The notes: generated from the letters alone by a model not told the origin. 10,014 nt of DNA from Bacteroides sp. (GCA_030667765.1 DAOUVF010000071.1:1-10014); one strand, 5' to 3'; shown: positions 1 to 7,291, counted from the first letter of the stretch. Made by a program: numbers and translations.

Positions 1-1859
1 AAAAACCTGCAAGCCTGCTCATCGTACCCCTGATCTCAGACGATAAGCTCCAGGGAGTGGTTGAAATTGCATCCCTGAGTACAGAGATCCCTGAACAGAC
101 CATTGATCTTGTGAAGGAACTGGGGGATATCATTTCCCGGACCATTTTCAACGTGAGGGTAAACCAGAAAACTGAAAAACTGCTGCAGGAATCCCAGAAA
201 ATGACCGTCGAGCTGCAATCAAACGAGGAAAAGCTCAAGGAGAATGCAGAAGAAATGAGGGTGACCCAGGAAGAATTGAAACGTTCCAATGAGCAGCTGG
301 AGACCCAGGTACAGGAGGTGGAAAATGCTCAGAAAAGACTACACTGGTTGCTTGAAAATGCCTCCGAGATCATCACCATTTATGACAAGGATCTGAAGAT
401 TACATATGTAAGTCCATCTGTCATAAGGATCCTTGGGTATTCCCCGAAAGAGTATATGAAAGGCAAGGATTTCGAACGGCTCACACTGGATGACCAGGAA
501 AGAATTAAGGAATTGTTCGACATGACCGTAAAGGATCCATCCATTACACCTACCATTCAATATAATTATATCAGAAAAGATGGTCAGCAGGTTGCCCTGG
601 AATCAAAATTCAGGAACATGCTGGAAGACCCTTCTGTTAATGGTATAATACTGAATATCAATGATATAACTGAAAAACACAGAGCTGAAAAAGAAGAACG
701 TCTTAGAAGCAGGATGCAATCCCTGTCTGAAAACTCCCTGGACATGATCATCAGGCTCAGTTTAGACGGACGGTTCTATTATGCCAATCCAGTGGTTGAA
801 GATTACCTGGCGAAAACCCCGGCAGAGCTTGTCAACCAGAACATCAAAGACAGCGGTCTTCCTTCCGGACTGGCAGCATATTTTGATCAGGCCATCATCT
901 ATATGAAGGAGCATCCGAAGAAGACCAACAATGAAGTGATCATTCCCATTCACGCAGGAGAGAGATCGCTTGACAGGATCATGAGCATGGATGCGATACC
1001 TGAATACAGTGACAGGGAACTGGAAACCATTCTTATCGTCGGACATGATATAACTGAAGCCAAGAGTATTGAAAAAGAGATCCAGGTAAAAAACCGTAAG
1101 ATCGAGGATAGTATCAATTATGCCGAACGGATACAAAGCAGTATCCTGCCAGGCATCCGCCATATACAGGAGTTTTTTTCCAAATGTTTTATCTATTATA
1201 AACCCCGTGATGTGATATCCGGGGATTTCCCATGGTTCTTCCCGGATGGTGACCTGGTTTACCTCGCTGCAGTTGATTGTACCGGCCATGGTGTTCCGGG
1301 TGCATTATTGTCCTTTATTGGTTACTTCCTGTTAAACAATATTGTAGATCACCAGCCCGGGTTTACAGCCGCTCAGATCTGCGATAAGCTGCATGCCGGA
1401 GTCAGGAAAACCCTGAAACAGGAATCGGAAGATGCAGATGCAAGGGATGGTATGGATATAGCGTTTTGCAAGATCGATCTGAAATCACGGGAAATACATT
1501 ATTCAGGGGCCCACCGCCCGCTTTACCTGCTCCATGATGGTGAATTGATAGAGCTTAAAGGTGACCGGAAAGCCATCGGGGGCATCCCGAACAGGAAAAA
1601 GCCTGAAAGTCCCTTTACCAACCATGTCATCCCTTATGGTACCGGGGACAAAGTCTTCTTTTTTACTGACGGGATGCCGGATCAGCTTGGTGGACCAGAA
1701 AACAAGAAATATTCTCCAGGCAGGATCAGGAATATCATCACAGATAATCCAGGGTTTACCATGAACCAGTACAAGCATTATTTTACTCAGGATTTTGAGG
1801 ATTGGATGCAGGATGCAAAACAAATAGATGATGTGCTTCTCATAGGCATTGAATTTTAG
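1..1859 (+). CDS. SpoIIE-family (PP2C-like) serine/threonine phosphatase with GAF and two PAS domains, 5' partial
   Basis: Likely the phosphatase of a SiaA/RsbU-like partner-switching pathway, dephosphorylating the SiaC-like protein encoded two genes downstream. The frame is open to the left edge (first full codon at base 3). The GTG at 57 lies inside a GAF-domain end (residues LLIVPLISDDKLQGVVEIAS), so it is not a start and the gene begins outside the window. Domain order by base: GAF C-terminus about 1-150; Glu/Lys/Gln-rich coiled coil about 159-335; PAS1 about 336-677, ending in the NDITE motif; PAS2 about 705-1061, ending in HDITE; linker helix with INYAERIQSSILP; SpoIIE/PP2C about 1179-1856. 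Probable metal-binding acidic residues are in ISGD (codon at 1224), VDCTGHG (1275), FTDGMPD (1668) and the final QIDDVLLIGI. The usual SGDFYWF motif reads SGDFPWFF. No membrane segment is visible, so sensing looks cytosolic in the seen part. Family assignment is firm; the substrate is inferred from neighbours. Confidence 0.93.
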   Translation, partial: KPASLLIVPLISDDKLQGVVEIASLSTEIPEQTIDLVKELGDIISRTIFNVRVNQKTEKLLQESQKMTVELQSNEEKLKENAEEMRVTQEELKRSNEQLETQVQEVENAQKRLHWLLENASEIITIYDKDLKITYVSPSVIRILGYSPKEYMKGKDFERLTLDDQERIKELFDMTVKDPSITPTIQYNYIRKDGQQVALESKFRNMLEDPSVNGIILNINDITEKHRAEKEERLRSRMQSLSENSLDMIIRLSLDGRFYYANPVVEDYLAKTPAELVNQNIKDSGLPSGLAAYFDQAIIYMKEHPKKTNNEVIIPIHAGERSLDRIMSMDAIPEYSDRELETILIVGHDITEAKSIEKEIQVKNRKIEDSINYAERIQSSILPGIRHIQEFFSKCFIYYKPRDVISGDFPWFFPDGDLVYLAAVDCTGHGVPGALLSFIGYFLLNNIVDHQPGFTAAQICDKLHAGVRKTLKQESEDADARDGMDIAFCKIDLKSREIHYSGAHRPLYLLHDGELIELKGDRKAIGGIPNRKKPESPFTNHVIPYGTGDKVFFFTDGMPDQLGGPENKKYSPGRIRNIITDNPGFTMNQYKHYFTQDFEDWMQDAKQIDDVLLIGIEF

Positions 1860-1871
1860 TTATCAGCAAAG

Positions 1872-2435
1872 ATGGAAAGCGGTTTTCTTGAATTCGTATA
1901 TGATTTTTATAAATCCATGAAGGCGCATGAGATCAAGCTGGTATATGAGGGCAGGGTAACCCAGCAGATCACCAAGGCATTCATCGCACTTACCGAGGCC
2001 CAGATGAAAGAAAATGCCGAAGCCTCCACCGTCCAGCGAAAAGTCTTCCATGTAATGGTCGAATGCCTTCAGAACATCAGCCGGCATGCAGATGAGTATG
2101 AATCAGGAGAATCCCAGTATGCCGGAAAAGGGATCTTTATGGTCAGCCGCACCGAGCAGTACTGGTGTGTGACAACAGGTAATGCCATATTCATTGAAAA
2201 GGTCAAGGAACTGAAGGATATGATTGAACAAATAAACGAGTTGAATGAGGATGAATTGAAAGATCTTTATGTCAGGCAAATGCGTGAAGGGAGGTTGTCT
2301 ACAAAAGGGGGAGCGGGACTGGGATTTATTGACATCAGGAGAAAAACAAAGAAGAAACTTGAATATAATTTTCTGCCGATCACAGATAAAGTATCATTTT
2401 TTCTATTAACCACATACATACCACGAACATCTTAA
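1872..2435 (+). CDS. SiaB-like protein kinase (DUF6272, HATPase fold)
   Basis: A 187-residue soluble protein that looks like the SiaB family, HATPase-type Ser/Thr kinases that phosphorylate SiaC. Visible motifs: an N-box-like helix at residues 58-73 (VFHVMVECLQNISRHA, with E64 and N68), a GNAI segment at 103-106 resembling the first glycine box, and KGGAGLGFIDIRRK at 145-158 as the glycine-rich ATP lid. A helical, acidic insertion rich in Glu, Leu and Asn (about 108-140) lies between the two glycine motifs. The ATG lies 12 bases after the upstream phosphatase stop. No good Shine-Dalgarno is seen, which is common in Bacteroidota. Position between a PP2C phosphatase and a DUF1987 protein matches the siaABC order of Pseudomonas. 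Kinase activity is known for the Pseudomonas protein and inferred here. An anti-sigma-like binding role without catalysis is the main alternative. Confidence 0.85.
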   Translation: MESGFLEFVYDFYKSMKAHEIKLVYEGRVTQQITKAFIALTEAQMKENAEASTVQRKVFHVMVECLQNISRHADEYESGESQYAGKGIFMVSRTEQYWCVTTGNAIFIEKVKELKDMIEQINELNEDELKDLYVRQMREGRLSTKGGAGLGFIDIRRKTKKKLEYNFLPITDKVSFFLLTTYIPRTS

Positions 2436-2445
2436 TCCTGTTGTT

Positions 2446-2823
2446 ATGGAAATATTAAAGATTGAAAGCACGGAGGATAGTCCCCAGATAGTTCTGGACA
2501 GAGAATCCAATATCCTGGAAATTTCCGGACGTTCCCTGCCGGAAGATGTTAATACCTTTTATGAACCTATGATGAGCTGGATTGAGGAATACGCTAAAGA
2601 TCCCCTTGATGTTACTGTTTTTAATTTTAAGTTAACTTATTTTAATACAGCAAGCTCCAAGATAATCCTTGACATCCTTACCCAGTTTGAAGAAATGATT
2701 GAAGAAGGGCATGAAGTCATGGTTCGCTGGCATTACCCGGAAGAAGATGAAGATATGATGGAAGCCGGTGAAGAATACTCGGAAATGGTAGATGTCCCTT
2801 TCGAAATGGTATCCTATTCCTGA
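2446..2823 (+). CDS. SiaC-like regulatory phosphoprotein (DUF1987)
   Basis: A 125-residue acidic protein of the DUF1987/SiaC family, which has a STAS-like fold related to anti-sigma-factor antagonists. In Pseudomonas aeruginosa SiaC is phosphorylated by SiaB and dephosphorylated by SiaA, and the unphosphorylated form binds and activates the diguanylate cyclase SiaD. Here the core motif TYFNTASSKIILDIL spans residues 64-78 and places the candidate phospho-acceptor at Thr68, the same number as recalled for Pseudomonas SiaC. Ser70 and Ser71 are nearby alternatives. The C-terminal third is very acidic (EEDEDMMEAGEEYSE). The ATG is 10 bases after the SiaB-like stop, so the two are almost certainly cotranscribed. 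No diguanylate cyclase is in the window, so the effector that this switch controls is open; the ABC protein that follows is the obvious local candidate. Confidence 0.88.
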   Translation: MEILKIESTEDSPQIVLDRESNILEISGRSLPEDVNTFYEPMMSWIEEYAKDPLDVTVFNFKLTYFNTASSKIILDILTQFEEMIEEGHEVMVRWHYPEEDEDMMEAGEEYSEMVDVPFEMVSYS

Positions 2824-2847
2824 ATCTTGAATAATTACTCCTGATCC

Positions 2848-3597
2848 ATGAGTGAAGAGATCCTTAAGGCCCTGATGCAACTGTTTGCACTGATTATCAA
2901 GCAGGATGGAGGCGTTGAGGAGAGCGAGAAGGCCTATGTCAGGACCTTCCTGTCAAAACAGCTTTCCAGTGAGTATGTAAGCCAGTATTATTTCCTGTTT
3001 GAACAGCATGCAGGCCTTGGTGAAGAATCATCATCCTCCCCCCCTGACGCCGAGAAGCTAACCCCTGTGCTGGATTCTGTAAAGGTGCTTGGTATTTGCA
3101 GGAGGATCAATAAAACCCTGCACCAAAACCAGAAAATTGTGGTGCTGGTAAGGTTATTTGAGCTTGTTAATGCTGACAGGAAATTCACCCATCAGCGGAT
3201 GGCCATCATCAATACCGTTGCGGATGTGTTCAAGGTCCCAAAAGAAGAAACCTCCAGCATTGAAAAATTCATTACTTCGACAAAGCCTTCCGAAATTGAC
3301 GATCCCCTGGTTTTGATCCTCACCAGCCAGGAAGAAAGTCAGGACACAACTCTGCACCAGCACGACCCGCAAGAAACCGGGTCTATTGTTTTCCTTCATG
3401 TTCCCAGTGTAGGTCTGTATTTTTTTCAATACACCGGGGAACAGGAATTGTTCCTGAACGGTCTTTCAATCAATAATCAACGGATCTATCTGTTCGCCAA
3501 TGGAAGTACAATCAAGCCGCCCAGGGGAAAACCACTGTATACAGTGATGTGGTCAGCCACTTTTTGCATGAAGACGCTGATACGGGAATATCCCTGA
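2848..3597 (+). CDS. TerB-like domain protein, probable N-terminal part of a frame-broken ABC transporter gene
   Basis: The open frame codes for 249 residues. Residues about 1-140 are helical and resemble a TerB-like domain (MSEEILKALMQLFALIIKQD, then EESEKAYVRTFL and ELVNADRKFT, with acidic positions at helix ends as in TerB). A Ser/Pro/acidic linker at 59-68 interrupts it. Residues about 175-231 are beta-rich and resemble a small FHA-like or beta-sandwich domain (IVFLHVPSVGLYFFQY, LFLNGLSI, RIYLFANGSTI). After Tyr231 the sequence becomes out of character (TVMWSATFCMKTLIREYP) and stops at 3597, which looks like a frameshift tail. In the -1 frame the sequence continues naturally into the ABC domain as YSDVVSHFL. 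I therefore read this as the front part of one 1015-residue protein. It starts 24 bases after the SiaC-like gene with a plain ATG and no clear ribosome binding site. Confidence 0.72.
   Translation: MSEEILKALMQLFALIIKQDGGVEESEKAYVRTFLSKQLSSEYVSQYYFLFEQHAGLGEESSSSPPDAEKLTPVLDSVKVLGICRRINKTLHQNQKIVVLVRLFELVNADRKFTHQRMAIINTVADVFKVPKEETSSIEKFITSTKPSEIDDPLVLILTSQEESQDTTLHQHDPQETGSIVFLHVPSVGLYFFQYTGEQELFLNGLSINNQRIYLFANGSTIKPPRGKPLYTVMWSATFCMKTLIREYP
3525..3551 (+). other. Frameshift junction with 14-bp perfect palindrome
   Basis: The coding frame passes from the TerB-like to the ABC part here. Bases 3533-3546 (CACTGTATACAGTG) are a perfect palindrome centred between 3539 and 3540. Adding one T at the centre gives codons for PLYYSDVVSHFL and joins both parts into one 1015-residue frame. 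Just upstream, 3525-3531 reads G GGA AAA in the zero frame, which has the form of a -1 slippery heptamer. However, the sequence stays family-like for four more zero-frame codons (KPLY) after it, which fits a base loss near 3540 better than slippage at the heptamer. Confidence 0.65.
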
Positions 3598-5894
3598 AAG
3601 TGGAAGGGCTTCACTACAGGTTCCCCGGTGGGGATGTTGGGTTACGCAACATTAATTTCACGGAGGAGCATGGCAGCCTGGTAGGTATCATGGGTGCCAG
3701 CGGTGCTGGAAAGACAACCCTGCTGAATATCCTGTCCGGTAATATCAAGCCTGCTGAAGGATCTGTCATGATCAACGGACTGGATCTGCATATCCGGATG
3801 GATAAACTCAAGGGTGTGATCGGTCTGATCCCCCAGGATGATCTTTTGATTGAAGAGCTAACCGTATTCCAGAACCTGTATTATAATGCCAGTCTATGTT
3901 TCCGAAAGACCTCCAAAGAGGATTTACAAAAACTGGTGGACAAGACCCTGGTAAATCTCGGCCTTCAGGATATTCAAGACCTGAAGGTAGGCACACCTTT
4001 CAATAAACTGATCAGTGGCGGTCAGAGGAAACGCCTGAATGTTGCCCTTGAACTTCTCAGGGAACCATCTGTCCTGTTTGTGGATGAACCAACATCCGGT
4101 CTTTCCAGCCGTGATTCCGAAAACGTCATGGACCTCCTCAGGGAACTTGCCCTCAAAGGCAAACTGGTTTTCGTGGTCATTCACCAACCATCATCCGAAA
4201 TCTATAAGATGTTCGACAGGATTATTTTCCTGGACATCGGCGGATATATGATTTACCATGGCAATCCGGTCGAAGCTGTGATGTATTTCAAAAGAATGGA
4301 TGAACAGATCAATGCCGAAATAGGGGAATGCCCCACCTGCGGGAACGTATATCCAGAATTAATTTTCAATATCATTGAAGCCAGTGTAGTGGATGAATTC
4401 GGGAACTATACCGGAGTGAGGAAAGTACTTCCTGAACGCTGGGAAGATATGTACCATAAGCATCATGTTGAAAAGGAGATCCCCGGTGCGGACTCACCGC
4501 CCCCGGGAAACCTGTCCCCTCCTGGCTGGATCAGACAATTCAGTATATTTTGGATCCGGGACCTGCGTTCAAAAATCAGCAATCGCCAATATATTGGACT
4601 GACCCTGCTTGTTTCTCCCATCCTGGCCCTGATCCTTTCCTATATCATCCGCTACATCGCGGATCCGACTTCTACTACTTATATTTTCAGGGAAAATGAA
4701 AATATCCCTGTTTATATATTCATGAGCCTTATCGTGGCGCTGTTCCTTGGATTAATCGTGAGTGCAGAAGAAATATTCAAGGATAGGAAGATTCATAAAC
4801 GGGAGGCATTCCTAAGCCTTAGCCGCTCCGGATATCTCCTTTCAAAGGTGTTCATCCTGATCCTCATCTCAGCAATCCAATGTTTGCTCTTCGTGATTGT
4901 CGCCAATCCTATCCTGGGTATCAAGGGAATGACATTTGCTTACTGGCTTGCCCTGTTTTCCACTGCCGTCTGTGCCAATATACTGGGGTTGAACATATCG
5001 GCCGCTTTCAACTCGGCAATAACCATCTACATCGTCATCCCCATGCTCATGATCCCGATGATGATCCTCAGCGGGGCCATGTTCAGCTATGACAAATTGA
5101 ACCGGAAGGTTGGCAGCGTGGGAAAAGTTCCGTTGATTGCTGAGATCATGATCCCTAAATGGTCGTACGAAGCCCTGATGGTACATCAGTTCAAGGAGAA
5201 CCGGTTCCAGAAAATATTTTACAAGGATAAGAAAGCAGAAAGTGTGGCAGATTTCCACCAGGTTTATTTGCTGCCTGAACTCAAGCGGCGGCTGGAGAAG
5301 GTCAGGCAAGATCTTGATCGAACAGGGAGCATCACTTCATCGGCTATGGATCTTAAACTCCTTCACAATGAATTTTCCAAATTGAATATACTTGTCCCGG
5401 GAAAAGCCTTTCAAGAATTAAAACTGATGACACCTGAAGGAATGTCCGGCCGTCTCCTGCAAAAAATGGATCTTTACCTGGAAGTAATTAAGGATTATTA
5501 TTCACAGGAATTCATATTCGCCAATACGCAACTGGAAAACCGGATCACATATTACATGGAAAAACAACCTCTTGTCTATAACCAGGTCAAGGATAACCAT
5601 TATAATGAGAGTGTGGAAGAGTATGTCAGAAAGGTATATGAGAAAAATAAAATGGTTGAATACCGGAATTCATTGATCCAGCAAATTGATCCGATATATC
5701 TTGACCCGGTTCCTGTGGGACCATTAGCCTTCAGGTCACACTTTTTTGCACCCAGGAAATACTTCCTGGGCAGGTATTTCGATACCTTCTGGTTCAATAT
5801 TGGTTTTATCTGGTTCCTGTCGCTCGTGCTATACATTTGCTTATATTACAATTTAGTACATAAAATTATCCGGCTTACCCAGAAATTGAAATGA
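3549..5894 (+). CDS. ABCG-like ABC transporter, ATPase fused to permease (probable C-terminal part of the same gene)
   Basis: A half-transporter of the ABCG/white type, ATPase first and membrane domain second, in the inner membrane. Residues numbered from the GTG at 3549: Walker A GASGAGKT 49-56, Q-loop Gln96, signature ISGGQ 155-159, Walker B VLFVDE 175-180, H-loop His212 in VVIHQPSS. A Cys-x2-Cys pair (C261, C264 in ECPTCGNVYPE) follows the ATPase. Six hydrophobic spans lie near 350-370, 387-405, 430-453, 462-485, 490-512 and 745-770, with a long soluble insert of about 220 residues between the fifth and sixth, presumably outside the membrane. The start is doubtful: GTG 3549 has no ribosome site at proper spacing and no ATG occurs before Walker A, while family-like residues YSD precede it in frame. 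It overlaps the TerB-like frame by 49 bases. The substrate is unknown; the set of signalling genes upstream suggests regulated export. Confidence 0.88.
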   Translation: MVSHFLHEDADTGISLKVEGLHYRFPGGDVGLRNINFTEEHGSLVGIMGASGAGKTTLLNILSGNIKPAEGSVMINGLDLHIRMDKLKGVIGLIPQDDLLIEELTVFQNLYYNASLCFRKTSKEDLQKLVDKTLVNLGLQDIQDLKVGTPFNKLISGGQRKRLNVALELLREPSVLFVDEPTSGLSSRDSENVMDLLRELALKGKLVFVVIHQPSSEIYKMFDRIIFLDIGGYMIYHGNPVEAVMYFKRMDEQINAEIGECPTCGNVYPELIFNIIEASVVDEFGNYTGVRKVLPERWEDMYHKHHVEKEIPGADSPPPGNLSPPGWIRQFSIFWIRDLRSKISNRQYIGLTLLVSPILALILSYIIRYIADPTSTTYIFRENENIPVYIFMSLIVALFLGLIVSAEEIFKDRKIHKREAFLSLSRSGYLLSKVFILILISAIQCLLFVIVANPILGIKGMTFAYWLALFSTAVCANILGLNISAAFNSAITIYIVIPMLMIPMMILSGAMFSYDKLNRKVGSVGKVPLIAEIMIPKWSYEALMVHQFKENRFQKIFYKDKKAESVADFHQVYLLPELKRRLEKVRQDLDRTGSITSSAMDLKLLHNEFSKLNILVPGKAFQELKLMTPEGMSGRLLQKMDLYLEVIKDYYSQEFIFANTQLENRITYYMEKQPLVYNQVKDNHYNESVEEYVRKVYEKNKMVEYRNSLIQQIDPIYLDPVPVGPLAFRSHFFAPRKYFLGRYFDTFWFNIGFIWFLSLVLYICLYYNLVHKIIRLTQKLK
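5751..5770 (+). repeat. Short inverted repeat inside the ABC gene
   Basis: CCCAGGAA and TTCCTGGG form a perfect 8-bp stem around a 4-base loop ATAC, within the codons for APRKYFLG near the last membrane span. It may form an RNA hairpin, but no T-tract follows and it could be chance. Confidence 0.4.
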
Positions 5895-5902
5895 TTAATT
5901 TC

Positions 5903-5910
5903 TATTTTTG
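5903..5910 (+). promoter_or_regulatory. Possible Bacteroidota -7 promoter element for the lipoprotein gene
   Basis: TATTTTTG matches the TAnnTTTG consensus of Bacteroidota primary promoters and lies 30 bases before the ATG at 5941, in the 46-base gap after the ABC gene. The -33 TTG at about 19-20 bases spacing is not present; the nearest TTG (5886-5888) is too close. The local sequence is AT-rich, so a chance match is possible. Confidence 0.35.
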
Positions 5911-5940
5911 TTTATCTGACGATAAAAAATAAAATCCATT

Positions 5941-6846
5941 ATGATTCGGAAATCAATTTTGTTTCTACTCTCATTTGCATTGATCCTGTCCTGTCAATCA
6001 AGAAAAGGAAAACTGGCTGATGCAGAGTTAGATATACTTGACTCTTTGGAACTCGCTGCAGATATTCAGATCTCTGAAGAGGCCCTGGACGAGATAGTTC
6101 AAAGTGTATCCTCTCCTATTGAAATGGCAGCCCTGATCAAGGAGATCGGGACTCCTTTCTCCCTGGATTACCTGGCAACCACAGATTATGTTGACCGGTA
6201 TAATACCAGTTTCCAGATGGCTTACAGCCTGGGGGTTTTCGGGGCTGATCTTGGCTATCTTAATATTTATAACAAGAATACCCAGATCGTCGATTACCTG
6301 ACAGCCATTAATAAACTGGCAGATGGGATAAGGGTGGGTCAGTTCTTCGATTTTGTTACCCTGAAGCGGCTGGCTACCAGCAGGGAGAATATTGATTCCC
6401 TGATGTATATATCAGTGAACAGTTTCAATAATATTGATTCATACCTGAGGGAAAATAACAGGGGGCACCTGAGTGCCCTGATGATGACAGGTGTCTGGAT
6501 TGAAGGTATGTTTCTTGCAACCCAGGTAGCCAACGAGACATCCAACCCGGCACTCAGTGAAAGGATTGGAGAACAAAAGCTAAACCTGAATAATCTATTT
6601 CTTATCCTGAATCCCTACAAGAGCCAGCAACAAATAGCCGACCTGCTTACTCAGATGAATGAGATTAAAGAAGTATTTGACCAGGTGGAGATCACTTATG
6701 AAATGGGAGAACCGGAGACTGTAGAAAAGGATGGGATGGTCATGATCGTACAAAACGAAAAAAGCAATGTCCAGATTACGGATGAGCAGCTGCAGCAGAT
6801 CATTAATAAGACAGAAGAAGTAAGAAACAAGCTAATTGCCTTTTAA
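5941..6846 (+). CDS. Lipoprotein of unknown function
   Basis: A 301-residue protein with an N-terminal lipoprotein signal: MIRKS, a hydrophobic stretch (ILFLLSFALIL), then a lipobox LILSC with the lipidated cysteine at residue 18. It is therefore expected to be anchored in the inner or outer membrane, facing the periplasm or surface. The mature part appears largely alpha-helical and rich in Ile, Leu, Asn and Glu, without transmembrane segments. A long, acidic helical tail (about 240-300, ITDEQLQQIINKTEEVRNKL) may form a coiled coil. I do not recognise a catalytic motif or a named family with confidence, although the even helical pattern suggests a repeat or all-helical bundle. It starts 46 bases after the ABC gene and ends one base before the next ATG, so it is surely cotranslated with that small secreted protein. 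Link to the transporter is by position only. Confidence 0.8.
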   Translation: MIRKSILFLLSFALILSCQSRKGKLADAELDILDSLELAADIQISEEALDEIVQSVSSPIEMAALIKEIGTPFSLDYLATTDYVDRYNTSFQMAYSLGVFGADLGYLNIYNKNTQIVDYLTAINKLADGIRVGQFFDFVTLKRLATSRENIDSLMYISVNSFNNIDSYLRENNRGHLSALMMTGVWIEGMFLATQVANETSNPALSERIGEQKLNLNNLFLILNPYKSQQQIADLLTQMNEIKEVFDQVEITYEMGEPETVEKDGMVMIVQNEKSNVQITDEQLQQIINKTEEVRNKLIAF

Positions 6847-6847
6847 T

Positions 6848-7291
6848 ATGATACGGATCCTTACGTTAATATTTATCGGATTTTTATTTGTTCTTACCGG
6901 CAACATTCAGGCTCAGTCCGCCGCTGACCTTGTGGAACAATGTGCCAACGATGCCGGTAAAGATGCGACCTATTTGAAAGATTTTATTGTTAAGCTAGGG
7001 GAGGCGAAAGCCGGTTCAAAGCATCCTGTCGCCCGCTATCCGCTTGTTTTAAGTAAGAACAATGTCTATCGCTTTAACGTCTGTACAACCGAACAATCTG
7101 AAGGGAAAGCCATTATCAGGCTTTACGACAGTAACCGGCTGATTTTCAGCTCTTATGATGCAAACACACAGGAGGAATTCAATCCATTCAATTTCTTGTG
7201 CCAGAAAACAGGAATATACCATGTTTTTATCTCATTCATCGACGGAAAGTCTGGTGAAGCAGTTGGTATCCTGTCATATGTTATGAAGTGA
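6848..7291 (+). CDS. Small secreted protein of unknown function
   Basis: A 147-residue protein with a Sec signal peptide (MIRILTLIFIGFLFVLTGNIQA, likely cut after Ala22). The ATG at 6848 was chosen over the TTG at 6836 because it follows the TAA of the lipoprotein gene by one base and gives a proper signal peptide; the TTG would add MPFN inside the upstream gene. The mature part begins helical (SAADLVEQCANDAG) and then shows alternating beta-strands (YPLVLSKNNVYRFNVC, AIIRLYDSNRLIFSSYD, GIYHVFISFIDG). This pattern resembles pre-peptidase C-terminal-like beta-sandwich domains, though I cannot assign a family. Cysteines at residues 32, 79 and 118 could form a disulphide. The 3' end overlaps the opposing membrane-protein gene by 11 bases. 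Confidence 0.78.
   Translation: MIRILTLIFIGFLFVLTGNIQAQSAADLVEQCANDAGKDATYLKDFIVKLGEAKAGSKHPVARYPLVLSKNNVYRFNVCTTEQSEGKAIIRLYDSNRLIFSSYDANTQEEFNPFNFLCQKTGIYHVFISFIDGKSGEAVGILSYVMK

Noticed and set aside
57..59. GTG at 57 as start of the SpoIIE phosphatase gene
   Set aside because: The frame stays open to base 3 and the residues before it complete a GAF-domain end, so the gene begins outside the window.
762..1289. 175-residue open frame on the minus strand
   Set aside because: It lies opposite the PAS2 and SpoIIE domains, has no recognisable motifs and mirrors the codon pattern of the real gene.
4869..5309. 146-residue open frame on the minus strand
   Set aside because: It is antisense to membrane spans of the ABC permease; the His/Asp-rich composition is a typical shadow of hydrophobic codons.
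5751..5770. Inverted repeat as a terminator of the ABC gene
   Set aside because: It lies inside the coding sequence, before the last membrane span, and no T-tract follows.
6836..6838. TTG at 6836 as start of the small secreted protein
   Set aside because: It lies within the lipoprotein gene; the ATG at 6848 gives a standard signal peptide right after the upstream stop.
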